Part shown: in pieces, positions 46,395 through 55,212 of the stretch
Layout of the letters: each line of letters opens with the position of its first letter
Position numbering within the stretch: the first letter of the stretch is position 1
DNA from: Psychrobacillus psychrodurans
Lineage (GTDB): Bacteria; Bacillota; Bacilli; Bacillales_A; Planococcaceae
Length of the DNA stretch: 64,000 nucleotides
Direction of reading: 5' to 3'
NCBI GenBank assembly: GCA_900114885.1
Contig: FOUN01000003.1
Location: forward strand, 62,001-126,000
The notes under the pieces: generated by a model
Told to the model about the DNA's origin: nothing
Database searches by the model: none
What the model saw: only the letters and a program-made list of their open reading frames with translations
Program-made: the position numbers and the translations under genes

Positions 46395-47639
46395 ATGGAC
46401 AACTTGACACCTTTTATCCAGACGATGGAAGAAGGAAACATGGAAAAACTAGGAACAATGATTGATAATTTTTTATTGAATGGCGATCCAGATGAGCAAT
46501 ACCAGCTTGCAGATTTACTAACGCAGTTTGGTTTTATACAGGAGGCTATTACTGTCTTAGAAAATCTTCAGTTTTTATTTCCTGAAGAAAATCAATTGAA
46601 GATTGATCAAGCCCAGCTTTATTTAGAAATGGATAAAGAAGATGAAGCTCTAGAGATGCTAACAACTATCGAAAAAACTAGCGATGCATACCCGCAAGCC
46701 CTACTTACATTAGCTGACTATTATCAAATGATTGGGTTATATGAAGTTGCAGAACAAAAGATAAATGAAGCAATCACGCTATTACCAAAAGAACCTTTAC
46801 TAATGTATGCTAAAGGTGAATTGTTGTTTGAAACTGGTCGATATCTAGAGGCAGCACGAGTAATGGAGGATTTACTGCCTCATCAGGATTCTATACAAGC
46901 AGTAGATTTATCGCTTAAGCTAGCAGAAATCTATAGTGCTGGGGCAGCATATGAGGAAGCGATTCCATATTATACAGAAGCACTGAAAAAAGAAGTTGCC
47001 CCAGACGTACTTTTCCATGCTGCCTATGCATCCTTCCAGGTACAGCATTTTGAAACTGCTGCAAAACAATTAGAAGATCTCCTTCAAATTGATCCTGACT
47101 ACTTCTCAGGCTATATGCTTCTCGCTGAGACCTATGCCATGCTGGAAAAAAATGAGGATGCTCTAAAAGCAATTACAGATGGTATCGCTCGTGATGAGTA
47201 TGAAAAAGAATATTATTTATTTGCAGGTAAAATTTCCTTGAAATTGGGTAAAGTGAAAGAAGCAGAAACTTTTTTAAGAGAAGCAATTGCTCTTGACCCA
47301 GAATATATGGATGCTATTTTCATTTTGTCTTCCTTATTTTCAACAGAAGAGAAAGATGAGGAGTTAGTGGAACTCTATGAAACGTTGAAGCAAGAGCATT
47401 TTGAATGGTCTGCAATGTATCCATTTTTAGCAGCTGCGTATGAAAGATTAGAATCCTACGAAAAAGCATACGAATTTTATCAGCTTGCATATACTGAACA
47501 TAAAGAGGATGTTCCTTTTTTAGAGAAATACGTTTATTTCCTTTTAGAAGAAGGGAAAAGAGCAGAGGCAAAAGATATTGTGTTAATTTTACAAAAACTT
47601 CAACCTGAAAATAGTGAATGGTTTGAAATGTTTGAATAA
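46395..47639 (+). CDS. ypiA: TPR-repeat protein YpiA
   Basis: A 414-residue protein made almost entirely of tetratricopeptide repeats (for example ALLTLADYYQMIGLYEVAEQKINEAITLLPKEP and YFSGYMLLAETYAMLEKNEDALKAITDGIARD). TPR proteins are protein-protein scaffolds; partner unknown. Position between aroA and ypiB-ypiF matches B. subtilis. Confidence 0.88.
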   Translation: MDNLTPFIQTMEEGNMEKLGTMIDNFLLNGDPDEQYQLADLLTQFGFIQEAITVLENLQFLFPEENQLKIDQAQLYLEMDKEDEALEMLTTIEKTSDAYPQALLTLADYYQMIGLYEVAEQKINEAITLLPKEPLLMYAKGELLFETGRYLEAARVMEDLLPHQDSIQAVDLSLKLAEIYSAGAAYEEAIPYYTEALKKEVAPDVLFHAAYASFQVQHFETAAKQLEDLLQIDPDYFSGYMLLAETYAMLEKNEDALKAITDGIARDEYEKEYYLFAGKISLKLGKVKEAETFLREAIALDPEYMDAIFILSSLFSTEEKDEELVELYETLKQEHFEWSAMYPFLAAAYERLESYEKAYEFYQLAYTEHKEDVPFLEKYVYFLLEEGKRAEAKDIVLILQKLQPENSEWFEMFE

Positions 47640-47659
47640 ATGAAGGAAGGAGAGGTTAC

Positions 47660-48211
47660 GTGACTGCTTCTGTTTCAGTTGGTGAGAAAAAAGAATTTGT
47701 TCGGTGGTTTTTAAAAAAGTATCAGATGAAAAGAAGAGAGTGCGTGTGGATCTTGAATTACTTGATAAGCCATGAAACGTTGTTGAATAATGTACACTTT
47801 GTGGAGGAGGCGCATTATTGTCCTCGAGCCATGATAATGTCGGTTACGACGTCCTCAGGTATCCCATTTCGCTTTTACAAAGGAAGTATCATGACTGCTG
47901 ATGCTGAAAAGTCCTTTCATGATTTGCGGTTACATCCAGAAGAAGATATGTACATTCAATTGAACTTTCAAATGATGCCACCTAGTCCTGAGTATTTGGC
48001 GGTATTAGAAGAGAATCCATATATGCCGAAATATTTGCAGATTAGTGAAAAAGATAAATTGATAGCCGAGGATATAGTTAGTGAAAGCTTGTATTCATTT
48101 CAAGTGGAACAATTAAAAAAGCAGATTGATCAAGCGATAGATGATAACAACAAAGAAAAATTCATGGAGCTTTCTTCATTGTGGAAACAAATACAACAAA
48201 AAGAGGTTTAG
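47660..48211 (+). CDS. ypiB: UPF0302 / IDEAL-domain protein YpiB
   Basis: A 183-residue conserved bacillar protein. The N-terminal UPF0302 part (about 1-125) is followed by a short IDEAL domain at the C-terminus (QLKKQIDQAIDDNNKEKFMELSSLWKQ). In B. subtilis ypiA, ypiB and ypiF precede qcrA and have been linked to regulation of stress or qcr; the role here is inferred from position only. Confidence 0.85.
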   Translation: MTASVSVGEKKEFVRWFLKKYQMKRRECVWILNYLISHETLLNNVHFVEEAHYCPRAMIMSVTTSSGIPFRFYKGSIMTADAEKSFHDLRLHPEEDMYIQLNFQMMPPSPEYLAVLEENPYMPKYLQISEKDKLIAEDIVSESLYSFQVEQLKKQIDQAIDDNNKEKFMELSSLWKQIQQKEV

Positions 48212-48223
48212 GAGAGGTTACAA

Positions 48224-48670
48224 ATGCATTGGAACGGAAAAGATAGCACAGTATATCAAGCACAAAAAGAATTTATAGACACAGCAGTGATTCCATTAAT
48301 ACAAATTGATGGCTCAGATGAGGGCTTCCAATTTGCAGCATCTGCAGCTGACTTCACACTGTCCCTAGCAAACGTAATTGAAAATCAATTCAAAGGAAGG
48401 ATTGTTTTATTTCCTTCCTTCTCCTATACAAAAAGTCAGGACAAGCAATTGGTATTTAAAGATTGGCAGGAAGAACTAAACAAAGCATCCTTCAAGCATA
48501 TCTTTTACGTTACTTCTGATAGAGAGTGGAGTACAATGGGAGAGGAACAAAATATTATTTGGATTCCATCTGTACCACTGGATTCCATGGACCAAAAAAT
48601 GAGAAACTCAGTACTTGAAGATCAATTACGACAACTTATTCCTATTTTCGCGAAAAAATGGGCGAATTAG
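48224..48670 (+). CDS. ypiF: DUF2487 protein YpiF
   Basis: A 148-residue soluble protein named from its place between ypiB and qcrA and its similarity to YpiF. It starts with MHWNGKDSTVYQAQKEFIDTA and has no catalytic motif I recognise. ATG 48224 follows AGGAGAGG, 12 bp after the ypiB stop. Confidence 0.82.
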   Translation: MHWNGKDSTVYQAQKEFIDTAVIPLIQIDGSDEGFQFAASAADFTLSLANVIENQFKGRIVLFPSFSYTKSQDKQLVFKDWQEELNKASFKHIFYVTSDREWSTMGEEQNIIWIPSVPLDSMDQKMRNSVLEDQLRQLIPIFAKKWAN

Positions 48671-48725
48671 TGACAATTTGTTTCATGATTTGTCTATAAA
48701 GTTTATAATTCGAGGAAATCGATTA

Positions 48726-48754
48726 TTGACCTTCCTTTTTTATTGATATATCAT
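48726..48754 (+). promoter_or_regulatory. Sigma-A promoter of qcrABC
   Basis: TTGACC (48726-48731), a 17-bp spacer and TATCAT (48749-48754), about 75 bp before qcrA. The AT-rich spacer and upstream leave room for ResD or AbrB-type control, but no site can be assigned. Confidence 0.65.
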
Positions 48755-48827
48755 GTATATGTCCTAGTATTATTATTCAAGCAAGTATGTCCATTGGACT
48801 GACCTTTAAGTAAGAGGGGGGAAAAGG

Positions 48828-49331
48828 ATGAGTAACAATAAAGTATCAAGACGTCAATTTTTAAGTTACACTTTAACAGGTGTTGGCGGATTTATGGCAG
48901 CTGGAATGCTTATGCCAATGGTACGATTTGCAGTTGATCCTGTATTGCAGAAAAAAGAAGGCGGAGATTTTGTACTAACGGAGAAGAAAATTGCCGATAT
49001 TACGGAAGTTCCAGAACGTGTTGACTTCACTTTTGAACAAGTGGATGCATGGTACAAGTCTGATATTACCAATTCTGCTTGGGTATACAAAGAAGGCGAT
49101 GAAATTATCGCACTATCTCCTGTATGTAAGCATTTGGGTTGTACAGTAAACTGGGAAGCAGACCCAGCTCACAAAAATCAGTTCTTCTGTCCATGTCACG
49201 CGGGTCGTTATGAGAAAAACGGTAAAAATGTTCCAAAAACACCACCTCTAGGTCCGTTGGATCAATATGAAGTTCGTGAAAATGACGGGTTCTTAGAAAT
49301 TGGGAAAGCTATTCCTAACACATTAGTTTAA
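48828..49331 (+). CDS. qcrA: Menaquinol-cytochrome c reductase Rieske subunit QcrA
   Basis: Rieske [2Fe-2S] subunit of the bc complex. A twin-arginine-type N-terminus (SRRQFLSYTLTGVGGFMAAG) forms the membrane anchor; cluster ligands are CKHLGCTVNW and CPCHAGRY (two Cys, two His). 167 residues. First gene of qcrABC, after its own promoter. Confidence 0.96.
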   Translation: MSNNKVSRRQFLSYTLTGVGGFMAAGMLMPMVRFAVDPVLQKKEGGDFVLTEKKIADITEVPERVDFTFEQVDAWYKSDITNSAWVYKEGDEIIALSPVCKHLGCTVNWEADPAHKNQFFCPCHAGRYEKNGKNVPKTPPLGPLDQYEVRENDGFLEIGKAIPNTLV

Positions 49332-49351
49332 AGTAAGGGGGTACGACATCA

Positions 49352-50026
49352 GTGCTTAATAAAATCTATGATTGGGTGGATGAACGTCTAGATATTACAC
49401 CAATATGGCGTGATATTGCAGACCATGAAGTACCAGAACACGTAAACCCTGCACACCATTTCTCTGCATTTGTATACTGTTTCGGTGGATTAACATTTTT
49501 CATCACAGTAATTCAAATTCTTTCAGGTATGTTCTTAACTATGTATTATGTACCGGATATTGAAAATGCATGGGAATCTGTTTACTATCTTCAAAATGAA
49601 GTAGCATTCGGTGAAATAGTGCGTGGGATGCATCACTGGGGAGCATCACTTGTAATTGTTATGATGTTCTTACATACATTACGTGTATTCTTTACTGGTT
49701 CTTATAAAAAACCTCGTGAACTAAACTGGATGGTCGGAGTATTAATCTTCGCCGTTATGTTAGGTTTAGGATTTACAGGTTACCTACTTCCTTGGGACAT
49801 GAAAGCATTGTTCGCAACGAAGGTTGGTATTGAAATTGCAGCATCTGTTCCATTTATTGGTGGAATAATTAAAACACTTTTAGCTGGTGATGAAACAATC
49901 ATCGGTGCACAAACATTAACAAGATTCTTTGCGATTCATGTGTTCTTCTTGCCGGCTGCTTTATTTGGATTACTTGCAGCTCACTTTATCATGATTCGTC
50001 GTCAAGGTATTTCTGGACCACTATAA
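49352..50026 (+). CDS. qcrB: Menaquinol-cytochrome c reductase cytochrome b subunit QcrB
   Basis: Cytochrome b6-type subunit of 224 residues with four transmembrane helices and heme-ligand histidines (FSAFVYCFGG region, RGMHHWGASLVI with its histidine pair, FAIHVFFLPAALFGLLAAHF). GTG 49352 follows AAGGGGGT. Carries electrons from menaquinol within the bc complex. Confidence 0.96.
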   Translation: MLNKIYDWVDERLDITPIWRDIADHEVPEHVNPAHHFSAFVYCFGGLTFFITVIQILSGMFLTMYYVPDIENAWESVYYLQNEVAFGEIVRGMHHWGASLVIVMMFLHTLRVFFTGSYKKPRELNWMVGVLIFAVMLGLGFTGYLLPWDMKALFATKVGIEIAASVPFIGGIIKTLLAGDETIIGAQTLTRFFAIHVFFLPAALFGLLAAHFIMIRRQGISGPL

Positions 50027-50068
50027 TGGGTAAGTGGTACAGATAATTCTTAACAAGGAGGGGACATT

Positions 50069-50848
50069 ATGCATCGCGGAAAAGGCATGAAATTTGTTGG
50101 AGACTCACGTGTACCAGATCTTTCTAATCGTAAGAAAAACACTCCAAAGGACTATTCAGAGTATCCAGGTAAAACAGAAGCTTTCTGGCCTGACTTTTTA
50201 CTGAAAGAATGGTTAGTCGGTGCGGTTTTCTTAGTTGGTTATTTGGTATTAACAGTTGCACATCCATCGCCACTTGAACGCCCAGCTGATCCAGCTGACA
50301 CAGGTTATATTCCAGTACCAGACTGGTATTTCTTATTTTTATACCAATTATTAAAATATGAATTTGCTTCTGGACCGTATAATATTATTGGAGCAATCGT
50401 TATGCCAGGATTGGCTTTCGGAGCGCTATTATTAGTACCATTTTTAGATACAAGTAAAGAAAGAAGCCCATGGAAACGTCCATTACCGACAGGATTCATG
50501 CTTCTTGCAATTGCTTCAATTATTTTCTTAACATGGGAATCTGTTGTAAACCATGACTGGGAAGCTGCTAAAGCTTACGGTGAAATTAAAGAAGAAGTTT
50601 CTGTTGAATATGATGAAACCTCAGAGGGTTATCAACTTTACCAGGCTTCTTCATGTATTGGGTGTCACGGTAACTCCTTTGAGGGCGGTATTGGTTTACC
50701 ATTAGCAGGTTTAGACATGACTGCTGAGGAAATCGTAGAAATCGCTCATGAAGGTAGAGGCGGTATGCCTGGTGGAACTTACACAGGTACTGAAGAAGAA
50801 TTACAAAAACTAGCTGAGTTTATTACAACACTTCAACCAGCAGAATAA
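50069..50848 (+). CDS. qcrC: Menaquinol-cytochrome c reductase cytochrome b/c subunit QcrC
   Basis: Fusion typical of bacilli: a subunit-IV-like membrane part (three helices, PDWYFLFLYQLLKYEF motif) joined to a C-terminal cytochrome c domain with CIGCH (C196, C199, H200) and an axial methionine candidate in GGMPGG. Its heme c would be attached by ResABC from this same window. 259 residues. ATG 50069 follows AAGGAGGGG. Confidence 0.96.
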   Translation: MHRGKGMKFVGDSRVPDLSNRKKNTPKDYSEYPGKTEAFWPDFLLKEWLVGAVFLVGYLVLTVAHPSPLERPADPADTGYIPVPDWYFLFLYQLLKYEFASGPYNIIGAIVMPGLAFGALLLVPFLDTSKERSPWKRPLPTGFMLLAIASIIFLTWESVVNHDWEAAKAYGEIKEEVSVEYDETSEGYQLYQASSCIGCHGNSFEGGIGLPLAGLDMTAEEIVEIAHEGRGGMPGGTYTGTEEELQKLAEFITTLQPAE

Positions 50849-50861
50849 TATTAACAAATGA

Positions 50862-50892
50862 AGAGAGTCAGGAAACTGGCTCTCTTTTTTTC
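50862..50892 (+). terminator. Terminator after qcrC
   Basis: AGAGAGTCAG (50862-50871) pairs with CTGGCTCTCT (50876-50885) around GAAA, followed by seven T. Confidence 0.9.
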
Positions 50893-50915
50893 ATATTAAA
50901 AAGGAGCCCAGATAA

Positions 50916-51512
50916 ATGAAAGAATTGCTACTGTACACAAAGATGGTTCTCTTTAACAAAACATTTATGTGGCTATTGTTCATAGTAAACCTATTTGGTA
51001 CCATCTATGGTTACTATTGGTATGAAGGGCAGCTGTCCCAAACAGAAGCTAAGTTTCTCCTATTCGTGCCCGACAGTCCGACAGCAAGTTTATTTTTTAC
51101 AATTGCCTTGTTCGCATGGCTGTTTAAGAAAAATTGGAAGTTAATAGAAGCTTTAGCATTAATCACGCTTGTAAAATATGGATTATGGGCAGTAGTGATG
51201 AATATTTGGACATATGTGGAAAATGATTATCTCGGTTGGATGGGATGGATGCTTGTTGCATCACATTTTGCAATGGCAATCCAAGCTATATTATACATTC
51301 CTTATTATCGCTTTACTTGGATACATATATTTATTGCTGCTGTTTGGACATTACATAATGATGTAATAGATTATGTATTTGATCAAATGCCAGTTTATAG
51401 CAGTTTATACAAATATGCTGATCAGATTGGTTACTTTACATTCTGGCTATCCATTGCTTGTATTTCTTTAGCATCTTTCATATATCAAAAAAGGTCAAAG
51501 CTTATTAGTTGA
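50916..51512 (+). CDS. ypjA: DUF1405 membrane protein YpjA
   Basis: A 198-residue protein with about five or six transmembrane helices, rich in tryptophan and tyrosine. Position directly after qcrC matches B. subtilis ypjA. Function unknown. ATG 50916 follows AAAGGAG. Confidence 0.85.
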   Translation: MKELLLYTKMVLFNKTFMWLLFIVNLFGTIYGYYWYEGQLSQTEAKFLLFVPDSPTASLFFTIALFAWLFKKNWKLIEALALITLVKYGLWAVVMNIWTYVENDYLGWMGWMLVASHFAMAIQAILYIPYYRFTWIHIFIAAVWTLHNDVIDYVFDQMPVYSSLYKYADQIGYFTFWLSIACISLASFIYQKRSKLIS

Positions 51513-51570
51513 ATGTCTTTATTATTCCTATTAAAATAAATAGTATAGATTAGAGAGGGGGAAAAGAAAC

Positions 51571-52251
51571 TTGGTTTCTTATCTCATATACTTTGCAATA
51601 ATTTTATTATTGCCTTTGTATGCACAAATGAAAGTTAAAAGAACGTATAAAAAGTATTCAAAAGTTCGTTCTACTTCAGGAATGACAGGTGCTCAAGTAG
51701 CAAGAACAATTCTTGATGCAAATGGTTTGAATGATGTTCAAGTTGTTGAAAGCAGAGGATTTTTAAGTGATCACTACAATCCAATGACAAAAATAGTAGC
51801 ATTATCTTCTCACAACTTTCATGAAGCATCTGTTGCAGGTTCTGCGATTGCAGCACATGAGGTTGGTCATGCTATTCAGCACAAAGAATCATATTCATTT
51901 TTAAGTTTACGACACAAATTAGTACCAGTTGCTAATATTTCTTCTAATGCTTCCTGGATATTCATTATTATAGGTATGCTAGCTAGCTTCTCAAATCTTT
52001 TATTAATAGGGATTGTGTTGTTAGCTGCTGGTGTTGTATTCCAAATCGTTACGTTACCAGTGGAATTTAACGCTTCAAACCGAGCTATGAACCAAATGGT
52101 GTCTCACGGCATTATTCGCAATGAGGAAGAACCTCATGCGAAAAAAGTATTAAATGCAGCCGCATTAACCTATGTTGCTGCAGCCGCAGTCGCTGTTTTA
52201 GAGTTGTTACGTTTAGTATTGATCTATACTGGAATGACTCGGAATGATTAA
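51571..52251 (+). CDS. Neutral zinc metallopeptidase, YugP family
   Basis: Membrane peptidase of 226 residues with the zincin motif AAHEVGHAIQH (HExxH) near residue 95, three or four hydrophobic helices and a C-terminal AALTYVAAAAVAVLELLRL segment, the YugP pattern. TTG start 51571 follows GAGAGGGGG. In B. subtilis ypjB occupies this position, so this is a local difference. Confidence 0.85.
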   Translation: MVSYLIYFAIILLLPLYAQMKVKRTYKKYSKVRSTSGMTGAQVARTILDANGLNDVQVVESRGFLSDHYNPMTKIVALSSHNFHEASVAGSAIAAHEVGHAIQHKESYSFLSLRHKLVPVANISSNASWIFIIIGMLASFSNLLLIGIVLLAAGVVFQIVTLPVEFNASNRAMNQMVSHGIIRNEEEPHAKKVLNAAALTYVAAAAVAVLELLRLVLIYTGMTRND

Positions 52252-52270
52252 GAGTATTTAAAAGAATGGA

Positions 52271-52305
52271 GGGCGATGACAGTAGTCATCCTCTTCATTT
52301 TTTTT
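52271..52305 (+). terminator. Terminator after the YugP-family gene
   Basis: GATGAC (52275-52280) pairs with GTCATC (52285-52290), extended by GAGG/CTTC, followed by ATTTTTTTT. Confidence 0.8.
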
Positions 52306-52324
52306 AGTGTTCCGTAAACATTGG

Positions 52325-52363
52325 GTTCTCGATGCTTTCCGAGGGCATGTCTCAATCCTTCGT
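52325..52363. repeat. Possible truncated copy of the dispersed repeat
   Basis: The phrase GCTTTCCGAGGGCATGTCTC followed by AATCCTTCG resembles the reverse complement of the 3' half of the repeat at 32003-32193 (GCTTTCCGCGGGCACGGCTT then CAATCTCCTCG). Only about 40 bp can be matched, so this is tentative. Confidence 0.45.
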
Positions 52364-52458
52364 TTAGCTGCGGAAATTAACGGCATATCTAGATTTCTGT
52401 TGAAGACGTTCAGGCGTCTTTTTACCCGATTTATTATAACTTTAAATAAAAAATTAAG

Positions 52459-52600
52459 GAGGAATTTTCCTTTTCCGCAAGTAAATCATTCTATGGAGCA
52501 AGTATTTGAAGAATATGTGAAAGTAACTGATAAGGGAAGCAAATAAGTCTCCATTAGAAGCAAGTTAATGGTGTATTAAGCAACCGCTATGTAGGTAAAA
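52459..52600 (+). repeat. 21-bp period array, degenerate GCAAGTAA copies with leader
   Basis: GCAAGTA at 52477 and 52498, GAAAGTAA at 52519, GCAAATAA at 52539, GCAAGTTAA at 52560 and GCAACC at 52580: intervals of 21, 21, 20, 21 and 20 bp. The leader GGAATTTTCCTTTTCC just before copy 1 resembles the leader of the array at 13738. The short open frame ending at 52546 crosses the array and is not considered a gene. The rest of the 52306-52698 gap holds the truncated repeat and nothing else recognised. Confidence 0.75.
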
Positions 52601-52698
52601 TCTTATCCTGTAGTAATTTTTAATCTCTTTTAATTGCACTGGAACGAATAGTTAGAAAAAGGATCACCCAAGTAAAATACTTGAACAATCCCTTATAA

Positions 52699-53568
52699 CT
52701 ATTCTATCGGATTTTTCTCATCATCTAATGTGAAACCTTCACCCATTACATCTTTTACTTCTGTAATAGAAACAAATGCATGTGGATCAACAGAGCTAAT
52801 AACTGATTTCAACACACTTATCTGGTTTTTAGCTACAACACAATATATTACTTCACGACTACTTTTTGTAAAATGTCCATGACCATTTAAAATAGTTACT
52901 CCGCGAGATAACTTATTGGTAATCAGATCTGCAATCTCATTTTGTCTTTCTGAAATGATAAATGCACCTCTAGCAGAATAAGCTCCTTCTTGAACAAAAT
53001 CAATGACTCTTGCACCTACATATACGGCTACTAGGGTATACATCATAGAACGCTCATTTAAGAAAGTTGCCCAAGATAACAAAATGACAAATGCATCGAA
53101 GATAAACATAGTTTTACCCATGCTCCATCCCTTGTATTTAAATACAAGACGGGCAATAATATCTACGCCTCCAGTTGTACCTCCATATTTGAAAATAATT
53201 CCTAAACCTAATCCTACAAAAACACCAGCAAATAGTGATACGAGAAACAGGTCATCTTCTAACCCTAACTGAAATTCATAAATATTAAATATTTTTAAAA
53301 ATATAGATACTGAAATGGTCCCTATTAATGTATAAGCAAACATTTTCCGGCCGAGCAGCTTCCAACCTATGATGAACATTGGTATATTTAATAAAAGGTT
53401 CATCAAGGCTACATCCCAGTTGAATGCAAAGTATAAAACGAGAGTAATACCAGAAAATCCACCTTCTCCAAGTTCGTTTTGCATATTAAAATGAACAAAG
53501 CCAAAACTATAAATGGCTGCTCCCAAAATAATCATTACAATATTTTTAAATTTAAGCCCAAGTCCCAT
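52699..53568 (-). CDS. ypjC: YitT family membrane protein YpjC
   Basis: A 289-residue protein with about five or six transmembrane helices in the first 190 residues (YitT/DUF161 core) and a soluble C-terminal DUF2179 domain (about 205-285, GRGVTILNGHGHF-type loop). Substrate unknown; the family may be a transporter. The start ATG at 53568 follows GAGGTGG on the minus strand. It is divergent from ypjD as in B. subtilis. Confidence 0.85.
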   Translation of the reverse strand: MGLGLKFKNIVMIILGAAIYSFGFVHFNMQNELGEGGFSGITLVLYFAFNWDVALMNLLLNIPMFIIGWKLLGRKMFAYTLIGTISVSIFLKIFNIYEFQLGLEDDLFLVSLFAGVFVGLGLGIIFKYGGTTGGVDIIARLVFKYKGWSMGKTMFIFDAFVILLSWATFLNERSMMYTLVAVYVGARVIDFVQEGAYSARGAFIISERQNEIADLITNKLSRGVTILNGHGHFTKSSREVIYCVVAKNQISVLKSVISSVDPHAFVSITEVKDVMGEGFTLDDEKNPIE

Positions 53569-53670
53569 TGTTCCACCTCACTTATTAGTTCATACTAAAG
53601 TTATTATCGATTATTTCGATGCTTTTGACAACTAGCTGATATTTTTATTAGGATATAGGAGGGATAAACA

Positions 53671-54003
53671 ATGGAAGAGAAAAAAACGTTGTCCGAATTA
53701 CAACTAGAGGTAGATACATATATAAATCAATTTAAAGAAAGTTACTTTCCACCTATGGAGCTATTAGCAAGACTTACTGAAGAATTAGGGGAGCTCTCTA
53801 GGGAGGTTCAACATAAGTATGGGACAAAGAAAAAGAAACCTACAGAAGTGGAAAAAGAAATTGCTGATGAAATGGGAGATTTCTTTTTTGTACTAATGTG
53901 TTTGGCAAATGCGGAAGGTATAGATCTTCAGCAGTCACTGGAGCAAGTCTTAAACAAATACAATACAAGAGACAAAGATAGATGGACGATCAAGGAGGAC
54001 TAA
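53671..54003 (+). CDS. ypjD: MazG-type nucleotide pyrophosphohydrolase YpjD
   Basis: A 110-residue all-alpha NTP pyrophosphatase. The metal-binding EELGELSREVQ and EIADEMGD motifs give the EExxE...ExxD pattern. Probably cleans non-canonical or excess NTPs; substrate not defined. ATG 53671 follows ATAGGAGG; dapB starts 2 bp after its stop. Confidence 0.9.
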   Translation: MEEKKTLSELQLEVDTYINQFKESYFPPMELLARLTEELGELSREVQHKYGTKKKKPTEVEKEIADEMGDFFFVLMCLANAEGIDLQQSLEQVLNKYNTRDKDRWTIKED

Positions 54004-54005
54004 TA

Positions 54006-54782
54006 ATGGTCATTAAAGTAGCGATAGCTGGCCCTAGGGGTAAAATGGGAAAAGAAGCAGTAGCAACGGTTATAAAGAACGAGAATTTTTTATTAGTATC
54101 GGTTTTAGATTCTAAAAAAGATATGGAGTGCTTAGGAGATAATATTCCCATTTTCACATCTTTAAATTTATTGATCGAGCAGACAGAACCTGATGTATTA
54201 GTCGATTTGACTGTTCCTTCAGCTGTTTTTGAACATGCTATGACAGCACTTGAATATGGTGTAAGACCAGTTATTGGTACAACTGGCTTTACTGATTTAC
54301 AATTAGATACATTACGTAACAAAGTAGAAGAAAGACAGGTAGGATGTATTATTGCCCCTAATTTTTCTATTGGTGCTGTCCTTATGATGAAGTTTGCACA
54401 AACAGCTGCAAAATATTTACCTAATGTAGAGATTATCGAGATGCATCACGATCAAAAGGTAGATGCCCCTTCAGGAACAGCTATTAAGACGGCTCAAATG
54501 ATTCAACAAACACGTACTTCAATGGAACAAGGTCATCCCGAGGAGGAAGAGACAATTCAGGGCGCAAGAGGAGCAAATATGGATGGCATGCATATACATA
54601 GTGTCCGATTACCTGGTTTAGTTGCACATCAACAGGTACTACTTGGGGGAGAAGGTCAATTGCTAACTCTACGCCATGATTCTTTTGACCGTGCTTCCTT
54701 TATGTCTGGAATTGTACTGTCCATCGAAGAAGTTATGAAACGTAATATACTGACTTACGGTTTAGAGGATATTATTTTATAG
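54006..54782 (+). CDS. dapB: 4-hydroxy-tetrahydrodipicolinate reductase
   Basis: Reduces hydroxy-tetrahydrodipicolinate in the lysine/diaminopimelate path, also needed for dipicolinate supply in spores. NAD(P) motif AGPRGKMGKEAV (GxxGxxG variant), catalytic segment EMHHDQKVDAPSGTA. 258 residues. ATG 54006 follows AAGGAGGA. Confidence 0.95.
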   Translation: MVIKVAIAGPRGKMGKEAVATVIKNENFLLVSVLDSKKDMECLGDNIPIFTSLNLLIEQTEPDVLVDLTVPSAVFEHAMTALEYGVRPVIGTTGFTDLQLDTLRNKVEERQVGCIIAPNFSIGAVLMMKFAQTAAKYLPNVEIIEMHHDQKVDAPSGTAIKTAQMIQQTRTSMEQGHPEEEETIQGARGANMDGMHIHSVRLPGLVAHQQVLLGGEGQLLTLRHDSFDRASFMSGIVLSIEEVMKRNILTYGLEDIIL

Positions 54783-54792
54783 GAGGTAAAAA

Positions 54793-55200
54793 ATGAGAAT
54801 TGCATTAGTAGCACATGATCAGAAAAAAGAAGATTTAATACAGTTTGTAACTGCCTTTAAATCGATATTAGAGGAGCATGACTTATATGCTACCGGAACA
54901 ACAGGTACTAGAATTATGGATGAAGTTGGCTTAAAAATATTTAGATATAAATCAGGACCGCTAGGTGGAGATCAACAAATAGGTTCTGCAATTGCAAATA
55001 ACGAAATGGATATGGTCATATTTTTCCGGGATCCGCTTACAGCTCAGCCTCATGAGCCAGATGTAACTGCACTCATTCGACTTTGTGATGTATATCAGAT
55101 TCCACTTGCAACAAATATGGGAACAGCTGAAATACTGTTAAAAGGAATAGAACAAGGTTTTTTAGATTGGCGTTTATTGGAAGAGAGACGTTCACGTTAA
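54793..55200 (+). CDS. mgsA: Methylglyoxal synthase
   Basis: Converts dihydroxyacetone phosphate to methylglyoxal, releasing phosphate under carbon overflow. Phosphate-binding ATGTTGTRI and the [10 protein letters not shown] loop with the catalytic aspartate are present; 135 residues. ATG 54793 follows TAGGAGG. In B. subtilis bshB1 follows; here bshA does, 12 bp later. Confidence 0.95.
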   Translation: MRIALVAHDQKKEDLIQFVTAFKSILEEHDLYATGTTGTRIMDEVGLKIFRYKSGPLGGDQQIGSAIANNEMDMVIFFRDPLTAQPHEPDVTALIRLCDVYQIPLATNMGTAEILLKGIEQGFLDWRLLEERRSR

Positions 55201-55212
55201 GGAAGTGGTTAA

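Noticed and set aside
52307-52546. 79-residue reading frame after the YugP-family gene
   Set aside because: It starts in a terminator, crosses a repeat fragment and ends inside the 21-bp array; no homology and no ribosome binding site.
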